Origin: Pantoea coffeiphila
Lineage (GTDB): Bacteria > Pseudomonadota > Gammaproteobacteria > Enterobacterales > Enterobacteriaceae
Direction: 5' to 3'
Assembly: GCF_016909495.1 (NCBI RefSeq)
Contig: NZ_JAFBFW010000002.1
Location: 744,001-808,000 of the forward strand
DNA length: 64,000 nucleotides
Shown: in pieces, positions 31,414 to 40,565 of the stretch
Numbering within the stretch: position 1 is the stretch's first letter
How the letters are laid out: each line of letters starts with the position of its first letter
Translations under genes and position numbers: made by a program
The notes under the pieces: generated by a model
Database searches by the model: none
What the model was told of the DNA's origin: nothing
Seen by the model: only the letters and a program-made list of their open reading frames with translations

Positions 31414-31899
31414 CTACGAACGGTCTTCCCAACTATCAGAAAACAAAATATTTCCGTCACAATATTTCCAGGTGATTTTTTCATACATGAATGAAACTGA
31501 CTCCATGTGATTTATTGCGGAAATCCCTGCCATTTTCGCATTGGGCATACCAGGATTGACAGACACCACCTTGACACCTTCAAGCAGCATGTTGAAATAT
31601 TCTTCTTCCTGCCCGGCATGGTTGATCCGATACCATCTGAATTCAGCCGATTTTAGTGTCTGCCCCTTAGACACAGCTTTATAAAGGTATGGACTCGATG
31701 AATCGAATTCTTTTTCGAAGGAGATCGGGGCATGAAGGCGTTTCCGGGTAATTTTACCTGTAGCAGCGTCAACCGGCAGATTTACACCGTGCGAGAAACC
31801 AAGAATTTCGATACTACCTTCTCGATCTTGTACATCGACAGTACCGTGTATATCGGCACCACCATCATCTTTGAGCCAAAGATAAGCGGGAATTGGCAT
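31414..31899 (-). CDS. hcp: Hcp-family type VI secretion tube protein (orphan)
   Basis: 161 residues. Hcp hallmarks: MPIPAYLWLKDDGGADIHG at the start, EGSIEILGFSHGVNLPVDA near residue 28, HAPISFEKEFDSSSPYLYKA near 56, and the C-terminal beta strands ending ISAINHMESVSFMYEKITWKY. Hcp hexamers stack into the inner tube and carry small effectors in their lumen. No vgrG, tssB/C or clpV occurs in the window, so it depends on a system encoded elsewhere. An AAGGA ribosome-binding site is 8-9 bases upstream. It is convergent with the effector-immunity pair. Confidence 0.9.
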   Translation of the reverse strand: MPIPAYLWLKDDGGADIHGTVDVQDREGSIEILGFSHGVNLPVDAATGKITRKRLHAPISFEKEFDSSSPYLYKAVSKGQTLKSAEFRWYRINHAGQEEEYFNMLLEGVKVVSVNPGMPNAKMAGISAINHMESVSFMYEKITWKYCDGNILFSDSWEDRS

Positions 31900-32479
31900 A
31901 AAGTTTTTCCTTAAACTTATACATGTGAAAACACCATTAACTAAACAGCACTCGAAATATAATAAACCTTTTCAGTAAAAGTAAAAATAACAGTTATTTC
32001 TTGAAAGCATCAATCAGAGAAAATACTATTCCCCTAACTATCAGAACCAAGACACTGAAACTCCATTTTTTCAACAGACTAAATAATTACTAATTTTTAT
32101 CACTCTATTCATCAACATCAAAAACCGATACAAAACACAAATTAAAGACCACTCCGGCGTCAATGCGAAGACCGGCTGCTGCCCCGGACTGGCAATCCGC
32201 AGCGCTGAGCGCAGTGAGAAGGTCAGGATAAGCCCGCAGGACGCGGGCGCAAGGTGCGGCCGGGACAGGGACGTCCCGTCCGTGCCGCTCCGGCAGACCG
32301 ACGAACGAAGCGAAGGCATCGCGCAGCGCGCGACGCGAGGACCGCCAGTCCGGGGCAGCAGCCAGTCAGCGCAGAGCGCCAGTGGTGCAGACTACACCCG
32401 TGGACATCTCATTATGAAATATTTAGCCGTTGATCTGCCGATCATATGAATCAGGCAGCCACTGTGCCCGATACAAACG
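31900..32479. other. Non-coding part of the islet: AT-rich then GC-rich
   Basis: About 580 bases without a supported gene. 31910-32140 is strongly AT-rich and should contain the hcp promoter. 32150-32400 switches abruptly to GC-rich, palindrome-rich sequence including the 190-bp inverted-repeat element. The open frames crossing it look like by-products of GC-rich composition, with no start signal or family likeness. Confidence 0.6.
32174..32363. repeat. 190-bp GC-rich element with perfect 20-bp terminal inverted repeats
   Basis: GGCTGCTGCCCCGGACTGGC at 32174-32193 is the exact reverse complement of 32344-32363. Smaller dyads lie inside, for example GCCCGC/GCGGGC near 32233-32249 and GGGACGTCCC near 32268. 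No coding potential is convincing. It could be a miniature mobile repeat or a structured RNA. I do not recognise its family. Confidence 0.75.
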
Positions 32480-33547
32480 TTAACTCGCCTGCTCCTCCTG
32501 CCGCCACTGGCGCGGACTCACGCCAAACCAGCGGCGAAAAGCGCGGGAAAATGCACTCACCTCGGAATACCCCAGCAGCAAAGCCATCTCGGAAATCGGC
32601 AGCTGCCGCTGCTGCAAATAATGGGTCGCCATCTCACAGCGCACCTTATCCACCAGCGCGGTAAAACTTATCCCCTCTTCCCGCAGCCGGCGCTGCAACG
32701 ACCAGCTCGACATGCCCATATTTTCCGCCACATCTTCCAGCGTCGGCTCCCCTTGCAGCAGAGCCATATTGACCTGAGAACGCGCCCGATCGACAACGCT
32801 CTGCTGACTGGCGCTGGCGTTAAGCCGCCGGATGGCATCCTGCATCACCCCCAGTAGCAGCGGATCGCTGTCCGGCATCGCACGTGCCAAATCGCGCTTC
32901 ATGATCACCAGCGAGTTAAACGGCTGATCGAAATAAACCGGGGCATCAAACACCTTACAGTGCTCGTGCCACTGCTCTGGCCGCGGATGCTCAAAATGCA
33001 CCTCACGCGGCGCCCAGTTTTTTCCGGCGACATGGCGAATAAGATTGAGGAACATGCCCAGCGTCAGCTCAGCATCCTGACGACGGCAGAGAATAGCGCC
33101 GTGGCGTACCTGATAATCCAGCCGCCAGCTGTCGCCTTTGTCCACCAGGCGGGTCAGCGTGTCGCGCTGGTGCCACGGGAAAGCATGAACGACATTGTGC
33201 AGTGCCTGTTCCAGCGTTGCGCTACACAGCCCGATATAGCCAATCAACCCTAATGACTGCGGTTTAAACTGCCTGCCGTAGTGTAAACCGAAGTTATCAC
33301 AGTCCGAATAGCGTGCCGATTCTTCCATCACCCGGCAGTAGTTAATCAACCCCAGGCTCAGCGTCGGCTGAGCCAGCAGCTCGGCATCAATTCCGCTGAT
33401 GCCAAAGATACGATCCACATCGCCGCCCCGTTCACTGATAAAGCCACTTAATCCGCTGGCGGCTGCCGCCAGAACGCCGCGATTGCTGACGCTCCCGCTA
33501 TGCAGAACATGGCTGATATCGGGATGTCTGTTCAGTAAAGTTTGCAT
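32480..33547 (-). CDS. AraC-family transcriptional regulator
   Basis: 355 residues. The N-terminal ~230 residues look like the arabinose-binding-type ligand domain of OruR/ArgR-like AraC regulators (GLINYCRVMEESARYSDCDNFGLHYG). The C-terminal double helix-turn-helix is clear: TLEDVAENMGMSSWSLQRRLREEGISF and LPISEMALLLGYSEVSAFSRAFRRWFG. The start at 33547 has AAGGTG 9 bases upstream; several ATGs lie just before it. Likely regulates the neighbouring kinase and permease genes, whose divergent promoter region has regular TTGACC repeats. Ligand unknown; an amine or amino acid is plausible. Confidence 0.87.
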   Translation of the reverse strand: MQTLLNRHPDISHVLHSGSVSNRGVLAAAASGLSGFISERGGDVDRIFGISGIDAELLAQPTLSLGLINYCRVMEESARYSDCDNFGLHYGRQFKPQSLGLIGYIGLCSATLEQALHNVVHAFPWHQRDTLTRLVDKGDSWRLDYQVRHGAILCRRQDAELTLGMFLNLIRHVAGKNWAPREVHFEHPRPEQWHEHCKVFDAPVYFDQPFNSLVIMKRDLARAMPDSDPLLLGVMQDAIRRLNASASQQSVVDRARSQVNMALLQGEPTLEDVAENMGMSSWSLQRRLREEGISFTALVDKVRCEMATHYLQQRQLPISEMALLLGYSEVSAFSRAFRRWFGVSPRQWRQEEQAS

Positions 33548-33696
33548 GATCATCATCACCTTATGCCGCCGTAGATACCCTGATTAACAGCAAATATCGT
33601 ACCAACTGCATCCTGAGTGAAAATCAACATGTTAGCGTCGGCCGATGCCTCATCGGGCACCGCCAGCGGGCAATGCTGCGCGCTGGCGGTGCAGGA

Positions 33697-34701
33697 TTAT
33701 GCACCGATCGGCAACCCGTCGCTCTCCAGATAGAAGCGACAAAGACGTACCGAGTGATCCGCCCAGCGCGATCCCAGGCTCTGGGCCATTTCCGTTTCCG
33801 CGTGCGATCCCGCCCAGGCCAGTAGCTGAATACGGCGCTGGATCAGCAGCGTCGGCACTTTCTCCATCTCCGCATCGCTGATGTGTGCCACCTGCTCATA
33901 GCCGCGCAGCCAGTTATCCACCCATTCACCAGCGCGGGGATGATGCTCAACAAAGCTGATCGCTGCCGCCAGATCGTGCAGATACCAGCCGAAACCGCAG
34001 TCGTCAAAATCGATCACCCGCGTCTGGCCGTTATCCAGCAGCAGGTTGGTCAGGCGGAGATCGGCGTGAATCAGGCCGTAGCTCTGCGGATCTTTGCCAA
34101 AGTCGGCCATCTCTTCACCAACCCGCGCAATGGCTTCCTCGACGATCCGGTGATCGGCAGGACGGAGGTTCGGCGCATCGCGCCAGTCTCCCCAGTGGCT
34201 CTGCGGGCTGACCATGGTGTGGTGATCCCAGACGATCCGCTGGAATCCCGCCGGGCGCTGCCAGCTGCGGCTGTGCTGATGCAGGCGCGCCGTAATATGC
34301 CCCAGCTGCTGGAAAGCGCGCGGATCGACGTCGGTGCCCGGCATCTCCCCTTCTATCCAGTTGAACAGCACGGCGTGACGAACGGAGCCGTCCGCCATCG
34401 TCAGAGTCTGCACTCTCTGCCCTTCAACATCGCTGACCGCCTGCGGTACTTCTATGCCGACTTCGCGCAACGCATCCAGCCAGTGCAGTTCACTTTCAAT
34501 ATCCGCGCGCTGATGGTAGTCAGCGCGATGCAGCCGCAGGGCATAGCGTTTTCCCGCTGCCTGTAGCAAAAAGGTCGCGTTTTCAGAGCGGCACAACAGG
34601 CTCAGCTTTCCCTGTAACGGCGGTGCGTAGCGACTTAACGCGCGTTCAGCCAGGCGCAGCAGCGCCTCATTGCTCAGGGTGTCATATTGTTTGGCGGTCA
34701 T
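33697..34701 (-). CDS. APH-family small-molecule kinase (homoserine/hydroxylysine kinase-like)
   Basis: 334 residues with a protein-kinase-like fold of the aminoglycoside phosphotransferase superfamily. Visible: ATP-binding lobe (YALRLHRADYH with the conserved Lys replaced by Arg in this subfamily), catalytic loop YGLIHADLRLTNLLLD (near residue 225) and metal-binding VIDFDDCGFGWY. Related kinases act on homoserine, hydroxylysine, choline or ethanolamine. Divergence from an ethanolamine-type permease and proximity to an AraC regulator suggest an amine substrate brought in by that permease. Resistance to aminoglycosides is not implied. Confidence 0.8.
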   Translation of the reverse strand: MTAKQYDTLSNEALLRLAERALSRYAPPLQGKLSLLCRSENATFLLQAAGKRYALRLHRADYHQRADIESELHWLDALREVGIEVPQAVSDVEGQRVQTLTMADGSVRHAVLFNWIEGEMPGTDVDPRAFQQLGHITARLHQHSRSWQRPAGFQRIVWDHHTMVSPQSHWGDWRDAPNLRPADHRIVEEAIARVGEEMADFGKDPQSYGLIHADLRLTNLLLDNGQTRVIDFDDCGFGWYLHDLAAAISFVEHHPRAGEWVDNWLRGYEQVAHISDAEMEKVPTLLIQRRIQLLAWAGSHAETEMAQSLGSRWADHSVRLCRFYLESDGLPIGA

Positions 34702-34772
34702 TATCAGGCTCCATAGTCAGCGTTGGGCTCTACTTCCGTGCCTTCAGCATCCTGTACCTGGCGGTTTCCAGC

Positions 34773-34843
34773 TTGACCTTAAACGACCCAGTTTTGACCG
34801 CAGCGTACAGGACGTGCTTTCCGCATGATTAAGTTGACCGCAG
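34773..34843. promoter_or_regulatory. Regularly spaced TTGACC repeats in the kinase/permease divergent promoter
   Basis: TTGACC occurs in direct orientation at 34773, 34794 and 34834; the last two extend to the 10-base TTGACCGCAG. Spacings are 21 and 40 bases, close to two and four helical turns, so the sites face the same side of the DNA. This is the pattern expected for a regulator such as the nearby AraC-family protein. Inference only. Confidence 0.5.
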
Positions 34844-34931
34844 GTGACAAATCTCATTGCTGCCGTCAAGTTTCCCTCAGGGGCCAGCGTCATTATCGGG
34901 TCACGACAACATCAATGACGGGGAATACGCT

Positions 34932-36296
34932 ATGAACAACACTTTGAAGCCCGCATTAGGGACAATACACCTGTGGGGCATTGCGGTAGGGCTGGTGATT
35001 TCAGGGGAATATTTTGGCTGGAGCTACGGCTGGGGCGTGGCGGGAACGCTGGGGTTCCTGCTTACCACGCTGATGGTGGCCACCATGTACAGCTGCTTTA
35101 TTTTCAGTTTTACCGAGCTGACCACGGCCATTCCCCATGCCGGCGGTCCGTTTGCCTACAGCCGCCGCGCATTTGGTGAAACCGGTGGCCTGATTGCCGG
35201 TATGGCTACGCTGATCGAATTTGTCTTCGCACCACCGGCAATCGCCATGGCTATCGGCGCGTATCTGAACGTGCAATACCCGGAACTGAACCCCAAATAT
35301 GCCGCCGTCGGGGCCTATGTGGTGTTTATGACGCTGAATATTCTTGGCGTGAAGCTGGCAGCGATGTTCGAACTGGTGGTGACGGTGCTGGCAGTGCTGG
35401 AGCTGCTGGTATTTATGGGCGTGGTCGCGCCAGGGTTCAGCATCGCAAACTTTGCCGCTAACGGCTGGGCGGGCGGTGAACACTTTGGCCTGCCTGCGGT
35501 ATCCGGCATCTTTGCCGCTATTCCGTTTGCCATCTGGTTCTTCCTCGCTATCGAGGGTGCCGCGATGGCGGCTGAAGAGGCGAAAGATCCGAAGCGGACC
35601 ATCCCCCGCGCCTATATCGCCGGTATTCTGACGCTGGTAGTGCTGGCGATTGGCGTGATGCTGATGGCGGGCGGTGCCGGTGACTGGCGTACCCTGTCGA
35701 ATATCAACGATCCGCTGCCACAGGCAATGAAGATGATCGTCGGCAGCAACTCGAACTGGATGCATATGCTGGTGTGGATTGGGCTGTTTGGGCTGATTGC
35801 CAGCTTCCACGGCATTATTCTCGGCTATTCGCGTCAGTTCTTTGCCCTTTCCCGTGCCGGATATCTGCCAGCCGGTCTGGCTAAACTGTCACGCTTTCAG
35901 ACACCGCACCGGGCAATTATCGCCGGTGGCGTGATTGGTATTGCGGCCATTTTCAGCGACAGCTGGATTAACCTGCAGGGCATGACGCTGACCGCCGCGA
36001 TGATTACCATGGCCGTGTTTGGCGCCATTGTGATGTATCTGATGAGTATGCTGAGCCTGTTCCGCCTGCGCCGCAGCGCACCGGAACTGGATCGCAGCTT
36101 CCTTGCACCAGGTTATCCGATTGTCCCGGGTATTGCGCTGGTGCTGGCGGTGGTTTGCCTGATTGCCATGCTGTGGTTTAACCCGCTGATCGGTGCCGTC
36201 TTCGTTGGACTGATGGCGGTGGCCTACATCTGGTTCCTGATGACCAAAAGCCTGCGTGATAACGCACCGCGTGATGTCATGCTACAGGGGGAATAA
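34932..36296 (+). CDS. eat: Ethanolamine permease (Eat family)
   Basis: 454 residues, about 12 transmembrane helices, amino acid-polyamine-organocation superfamily. The N-terminus (LGTIHLWGIAVGLVISGEYFGWSYGW), GGPFAYSRRAFGETGGLIAGMATLIEFVF and FFLAIEGAAMAAEEAKDPKRTIPR fit the Eat-type ethanolamine transporters. No eut enzymes are nearby; the divergent APH-type kinase could phosphorylate the imported amine. A GGGGAA ribosome-binding site is 7 bases before the ATG chosen; the frame is open upstream but lacks homology. Confidence 0.85.
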   Translation: MNNTLKPALGTIHLWGIAVGLVISGEYFGWSYGWGVAGTLGFLLTTLMVATMYSCFIFSFTELTTAIPHAGGPFAYSRRAFGETGGLIAGMATLIEFVFAPPAIAMAIGAYLNVQYPELNPKYAAVGAYVVFMTLNILGVKLAAMFELVVTVLAVLELLVFMGVVAPGFSIANFAANGWAGGEHFGLPAVSGIFAAIPFAIWFFLAIEGAAMAAEEAKDPKRTIPRAYIAGILTLVVLAIGVMLMAGGAGDWRTLSNINDPLPQAMKMIVGSNSNWMHMLVWIGLFGLIASFHGIILGYSRQFFALSRAGYLPAGLAKLSRFQTPHRAIIAGGVIGIAAIFSDSWINLQGMTLTAAMITMAVFGAIVMYLMSMLSLFRLRRSAPELDRSFLAPGYPIVPGIALVLAVVCLIAMLWFNPLIGAVFVGLMAVAYIWFLMTKSLRDNAPRDVMLQGE

Positions 36297-36411
36297 ACCT
36301 TAAATCCGTTGTTCTGCTCGGGCAGACCTTAACCATCCGGGTACGGCCATCATCGCGACGGCCGTGCCCTTTTCGTTTACAGCCTGGAGAAAGGCACAGG
36401 CACTCAGAGGC

Positions 36412-37317
36412 TTACAGCGGCCACAGCCACGCCGCTCCGCGCACGCCGCTGGAGTCACCGTGCACCGCCTGGCGAATCGGGGTGGCAAACTCGCCGCCGA
36501 ATACCCAGTTTTTGACCAGCTGCGGCACGGTCTGATACAGCCTGCTGACGTTACTCATGCCACCGCCCAGCACGATCATATCCGGATCAAGAATATTCAC
36601 CACGTGCGCCAGCGATTTCGCCAGTCTCAGTTCATAGCGGCTCATCACCAGCTCTGCTACCGGGTCCTGCTGCTCGATCTGCTGAATAATTTCCGCACCT
36701 TTGCGGTCGATGCCGCTGAGCCGCTGGTAGTCAGTGGCAAAACCGGTTCCGGAAATAAAGGTTTCTATGCAGCCCGCTTTACCGCAGTAGCAGGGCACTT
36801 CGCGGCGGTAGTTCAGCTCGTCTTCATCCATCCACGGCAGCGGATTATGCCCCCACTCTCCGGCGTTACCGTTACCACCGCTGTGCGCCTGGCCGTTCAG
36901 CGCCACGCCCGCACCGCAGCCGGTGCCAATAATCACCGCAAAGACCGTTTGCATCCCGGCGGCAGCGCCGTCCACCGCTTCGGAAACCGCCAGGCAGTTC
37001 GCATCATTGGCAATACGAACTTCACGCCCGAGCAGACGCTGTAAGTCTTTATCCAGCGGCCTGCCGTTCAGCCAGGTGGAGTTAGCGTTTTTGACCAGCC
37101 CGGTCACCGGTGACAGCGTGCCGGGAATGCCCATCCCTACCGTTCCCCGCTGCCCCGTGGCCGCTTCCGCTCGCTTCACCAAATCGGTAATAGCCGCCAG
37201 CGTCTGCTCATAGTCGTTACGCGGCGTAGGTACGCGGTAGCGATACAGCTCTTCACCCTGGTCTGACAGCGCAATCACTTCTGTTTTCGTGCCGCCCAAA
37301 TCGATACCGATACGCAC
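36412..37317 (-). CDS. mak: Fructokinase / manno(fructo)kinase Mak (ROK family)
   Basis: 301 residues. ROK-family sugar kinase: ATP-binding [17 protein letters not shown], the catalytic region [17 protein letters not shown], sugar-binding [16 protein letters not shown] and the zinc motif [12 protein letters not shown]. It phosphorylates fructose and mannose. Near identity to E. coli Mak (YajF), and located between sbcC and rdgC as in E. coli apart from the inserted islet. Confidence 0.95.
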   Translation of the reverse strand: MRIGIDLGGTKTEVIALSDQGEELYRYRVPTPRNDYEQTLAAITDLVKRAEAATGQRGTVGMGIPGTLSPVTGLVKNANSTWLNGRPLDKDLQRLLGREVRIANDANCLAVSEAVDGAAAGMQTVFAVIIGTGCGAGVALNGQAHSGGNGNAGEWGHNPLPWMDEDELNYRREVPCYCGKAGCIETFISGTGFATDYQRLSGIDRKGAEIIQQIEQQDPVAELVMSRYELRLAKSLAHVVNILDPDMIVLGGGMSNVSRLYQTVPQLVKNWVFGGEFATPIRQAVHGDSSGVRGAAWLWPL

Positions 37318-37462
37318 CCGTTATTCCTTATAATTTAACGTTCAGATCATTACCTTAGAAGGCGAAAGGCTGAAAGGCAATGAAACACCGCCGCTGATTC
37401 GTTATCATGCGCGCTGACTTTGAACTTGCGCGCCATTTACGCGCCCTGAGAGGGAATGCACC

Positions 37463-38374
37463 ATGCTGTGGTTTAAAAATTTGATGGTTTATCGTCTTAA
37501 TCGCGAGATCCCACTGGCGGCAGACGAGATGGAAAAACAGCTCGATGCCTTCTCTTTCACCCCCTGCGGCAGTCAGGATATGGCGAAAACCGGCTGGGTT
37601 TCCCCTATCGGCCCGCGCAGCGACGCGCTAACCCACGTCACCAACGGTCAGATTCTGATCTGCGCCCGCAAAGAAGAGAAAATTCTGCCTTCTCCGGTGA
37701 TTAAGCAGGCGCTGGAAGCCAAAATCAGCAAGCTGGAACACGAACAGTCGCGCAAGCTGAAAAAAACCGAAAAAGACTCGCTGAAGGATGAAGTCCTGCA
37801 CAGCCTGTTGCCGCGCGCCTTCAGCCGCTTCAGCCAGACCTGGCTGTGGATCGACACGGTGAACAACCTGATTATGGTTGACTGTGCCAGTGCGAAAAAA
37901 GCCGAAGACACGCTCGCCCTGCTGCGTAAAAGCCTCGGTTCACTGCCGGTGGTGCCGCTGACGCTGGAAAGCCCGATTGAGCTGACGATGACCGAATGGG
38001 TGCGCTCAGGCGATCTGCCCGCCGGATTTGCGCTGATGGATGAAGCCGAACTGAAAGCGATTCTGGAAGACGGCGGCGTAATCCGCTGTAAAAAACAGGA
38101 TCTGGTTTGCGATGAGATCGCTAACCATATTGAAGCTGGCAAACTGGTGACTAAACTGGCGCTGGACTGGCAGGAGCGCATTCAGTTTGTGCTGTCGGAT
38201 GACGGCTCACTCAAGCGTCTGAAATTTGCCGATACGCTGCGTGAGCAGAATGATGATATCGATCGGGAAGATGTTTCCGGCCGCTTCGATGCCGATTTTA
38301 TTCTGATGACCGGTGAACTGGCCGCACTGATTAGCAATACCGTTGAAGCATTAGGCGGCGAAGCCCAGCGCTAA
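37463..38374 (+). CDS. rdgC: Recombination-associated protein RdgC
   Basis: 303 residues, full length. RdgC forms a ring around double-stranded DNA, binds it without sequence preference and limits RecA action. Recognised from [55 protein letters not shown] and [16 protein letters not shown]. The ribosome-binding site GAGAGGGAA lies just before the ATG. It is followed by a strong bidirectional terminator. Confidence 0.97.
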   Translation: MLWFKNLMVYRLNREIPLAADEMEKQLDAFSFTPCGSQDMAKTGWVSPIGPRSDALTHVTNGQILICARKEEKILPSPVIKQALEAKISKLEHEQSRKLKKTEKDSLKDEVLHSLLPRAFSRFSQTWLWIDTVNNLIMVDCASAKKAEDTLALLRKSLGSLPVVPLTLESPIELTMTEWVRSGDLPAGFALMDEAELKAILEDGGVIRCKKQDLVCDEIANHIEAGKLVTKLALDWQERIQFVLSDDGSLKRLKFADTLREQNDDIDREDVSGRFDADFILMTGELAALISNTVEALGGEAQR

Positions 38375-38380
38375 CGGATA

Positions 38381-38411
38381 GCAAAAGGCGCGCCGGGGGC
38401 GCGCCTTTTGC
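38381..38411. terminator. Bidirectional terminator between rdgC and ppnP
   Basis: GCAAAAGGCGCGCC (38381-38394) and its exact complement (38398-38411) form a 14-bp stem around GGG. Each strand carries TTTT on the descending arm. It lies between convergent genes. Confidence 0.85.
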
Positions 38412-38424
38412 TGGATTTCGCAGA

Positions 38425-38715
38425 TTAATCTTTCAGATAGCGGCACAGATAAGCAGAAGGCTCGGCAACCTGAAGATGGAACTCACTGTGGCCCGGTACA
38501 TTGAACACATCACCCGGCTGATAGTATTTCCACTCCACTTCACCCGGCAGCAGCACTTTCAGCGAACCGCTCACTACGGTCATTTCTTCCGCCTGTGCGG
38601 TACCAAAGGTGTATTCACCTTCCGCCATCACGCCAACGCTGGCGCGGCCAGTGCTGGCGCTGTCAAAACCAATAGACTTCACTTTACCGTCAAAATACTC
38701 ACTAACGTTGAGCAT
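38425..38715 (-). CDS. ppnP: Pyrimidine/purine nucleoside phosphorylase PpnP
   Basis: 96 residues, a single cupin-fold domain. Typical segments: [45 protein letters not shown] and [22 protein letters not shown]. PpnP (YaiE) phosphorolyses a broad set of nucleosides. In E. coli it follows aroM as here. The 92-base gap from aroM allows its own promoter. Confidence 0.95.
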   Translation of the reverse strand: MLNVSEYFDGKVKSIGFDSASTGRASVGVMAEGEYTFGTAQAEEMTVVSGSLKVLLPGEVEWKYYQPGDVFNVPGHSEFHLQVAEPSAYLCRYLKD

Positions 38716-38807
38716 ATAAATTCCTTAAAATCAGATACAAAGGTAAGCAGGCAATATAGAGGCATTTTTACCGGGCTGTCACGCTTTTTCACCGGTCTGA
38801 GTAAGCT

Positions 38808-39485
38808 TTACAGCAGCAGTTCTGCCGCCAGCCTGGCCACCAGTACGTTTGGCAACAACACGGGTATCCCTAACAGTTTCTGTAAAAAATCACGATGCCG
38901 CTGCTGGTAGCCAATACTGTCGAGCACCACCACATCCGCCCCCTGCTCCTGCAACGACAGCGCCGCATCGATTAACAGTTCCTCGTCCGGGTGCTCCGGG
39001 CTGGCAACGGCAAAACAGGGCGGATAAGAGAGATTTTTCCATTTTCCCGCCAGCCGATCCTTCAGGCCATCCTGCGGCAGCATAATCCCCACCTGATGGC
39101 CTTCAACGATAGCCTCAACCAGCGGTGGAACAATGCGGTCTGGTTCCAGCAACGTGGCATGTCGGGTCGTCAGCCCACTGAATTTTTCACTGCTAAGCAG
39201 CAGAATGATTTCGTAGCCCGAGCGCTCTAACTGATCAATACGCTGCTGAAGACCGCGCTCAATGCAGGCCGCAGAAAGCAGTAGTTTGCTGCCGTCATTC
39301 AAATGAATCGACATCACGTTTTCGGCCGCCACGGCGCCGTACTGCTGTTCAATCTGCACCGGCGTCAGGCCGTCTAACAGGCCACTGTGGACAATACGAT
39401 CGGCTGGCAGATGCTCCAGCAGCAGGGGAACAATGTCACTATTCGTTGACTGCCCGGGAGTCAGCGTGACCAGGGTATTATTCAT
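38808..39485 (-). CDS. aroM: AroM family protein
   Basis: 225 residues. Recognised by GLTTRHATLLEPDRIVPPLVEAIVEGHQVGIMLP and the C-terminus DVVVLDSIGYQQRHRDFLQKLLGIPVLLPNVLVARLAAELL. E. coli AroM lies in the TyrR-controlled aroL-yaiA-aroM transcript but its biochemical role is unknown; the family resembles Asp/Glu/hydantoin racemases. Here its start overlaps the stop of an iclR-type gene by 4 bases, so it is probably co-transcribed with that regulator and not only with aroL-yaiA. Confidence 0.9.
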   Translation of the reverse strand: MNNTLVTLTPGQSTNSDIVPLLLEHLPADRIVHSGLLDGLTPVQIEQQYGAVAAENVMSIHLNDGSKLLLSAACIERGLQQRIDQLERSGYEIILLLSSEKFSGLTTRHATLLEPDRIVPPLVEAIVEGHQVGIMLPQDGLKDRLAGKWKNLSYPPCFAVASPEHPDEELLIDAALSLQEQGADVVVLDSIGYQQRHRDFLQKLLGIPVLLPNVLVARLAAELLL

Positions 39486-40267
39486 AGATTACTGCTCCGC
39501 GATGTAAAAACGGCACGGTCACCGTACTTGCCAGCTAGCTGGCGGGTAACCATTTGCAGCGCATCCAGCGCGATAGGTGAAAACAGCTGATCCTGGCTTT
39601 GCGTAGGGAAAGAGAGGCTCAATGCCACGGTCTCTCCCCGGTGTTTATTGCTAAGCGTGGTGGCAATAGCACTAATGCCCGGCAGGGCTTCGTTACGAGC
39701 CAGCGCCCAACCGCACTCACGTATGCGATCTAACTCTGCCAGCAGCTGCTGAATCGTTTGCGGTGAGTTCGGCGAACTGACCCGCCAGGCTCCGGCATAA
39801 AGATTGCGCACATAGTCATCGCTGTAACGGGATAAAATCGCACGTCCAACAGAGGTTTCCGCCGCAGGAAAGCGGCTCCCCGGCGGCGTGACGGCCTGAA
39901 CGTACATTCGCCCCTGGAACATACGCATCACCAGCACATCGCGCCCTTCCAGCACTGATATATAGCCGGTGCAGCTGGATTCAGCGGCCAGCCTTGCCAT
40001 CATCGATGATGCCCCATCGACCAGCGGCGTGGAGAGATAGTGGCTGGCCAGAGACAGCAGCATCTGTCCGAGGTGGAAACAGCGTGTATCGGGGTTTCGT
40101 TCCAGTAGCCCCTGGCTTTCCATGGTCGCCAGCAGCCGTGAGACGGTACTTTTCGGCAGGTTCAACGCCGCCACTACGTCAGTAAACGACAGCCCCTGCT
40201 GCCCCTGTACCAGGCCCTGCTGGTTAAATAATTTGAGTACCGCCGTCGCGTTTTCTAACGTTGTCAT
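39482..40267 (-). CDS. IclR-family transcriptional regulator
   Basis: 261 residues. Winged helix at the N-terminus (LSFTDVVAALNLPKSTVSRLLATMESQGLLERN, residues ~24-56) and an IclR effector domain ending LARNEALPGISAIATTLSNKHRGETVALSLS. Such regulators respond to small organic acids and form tetramers. It stands between yaiA and aroM, a place where E. coli has no gene, and overlaps aroM by 4 bases. A palindrome 5 bases above its start suggests autoregulation. AroM or its substrate is the most obvious partner. Confidence 0.9.
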   Translation of the reverse strand: MTTLENATAVLKLFNQQGLVQGQQGLSFTDVVAALNLPKSTVSRLLATMESQGLLERNPDTRCFHLGQMLLSLASHYLSTPLVDGASSMMARLAAESSCTGYISVLEGRDVLVMRMFQGRMYVQAVTPPGSRFPAAETSVGRAILSRYSDDYVRNLYAGAWRVSSPNSPQTIQQLLAELDRIRECGWALARNEALPGISAIATTLSNKHRGETVALSLSFPTQSQDQLFSPIALDALQMVTRQLAGKYGDRAVFTSRSSNL

Positions 40268-40271
40268 TCGG

Positions 40272-40302
40272 TGAGTTCCATTTTCAGGAACTCATGTTCC
40301 TG
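40272..40302 (-). promoter_or_regulatory. Palindromic operator candidate upstream of the iclR gene
   Basis: TGAGTTCC (40272-40279) and GGAACTCA (40287-40294) are perfect 8-bp arms around 7 bases, similar to the TTCC-n-GGAA layout of IclR-family operators. A second overlapping dyad, CAGGAAC-TCAT-GTTCCTG, covers 40285-40302. Immediate position before the start codon suits autorepression. The rest of the 298-base gap to yaiA shows no gene. Confidence 0.5.
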
Positions 40303-40565
40303 TTTTGTTAATTCACCCTACGGTCGGCAGGATCGCCGGTCAAGAATTATAAATTCCAGCTTGAGCATGGCAAAAACACGGGAAGTGGCTTAACCACGTG
40401 GAGAGGAAATATTCCTGTTGAGAATCACAAGTGAGAGAAAATATTGCAGTGAAACAGGCTTTAACGGCAGAGTGTTATGCTACCGCCGAGGCGGGTAAGT
40501 AGAAAATACTCTCCGATTGAAAATGGAAGATGAAGAAATCGTAATACGGCATCCCTGCCCGGCGC

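Noticed and set aside
32071-32319. 82-codon minus-strand frame across the GC-rich element
   Set aside because: Composition follows the palindromic element; no start signal; it crosses the inverted-repeat boundary.
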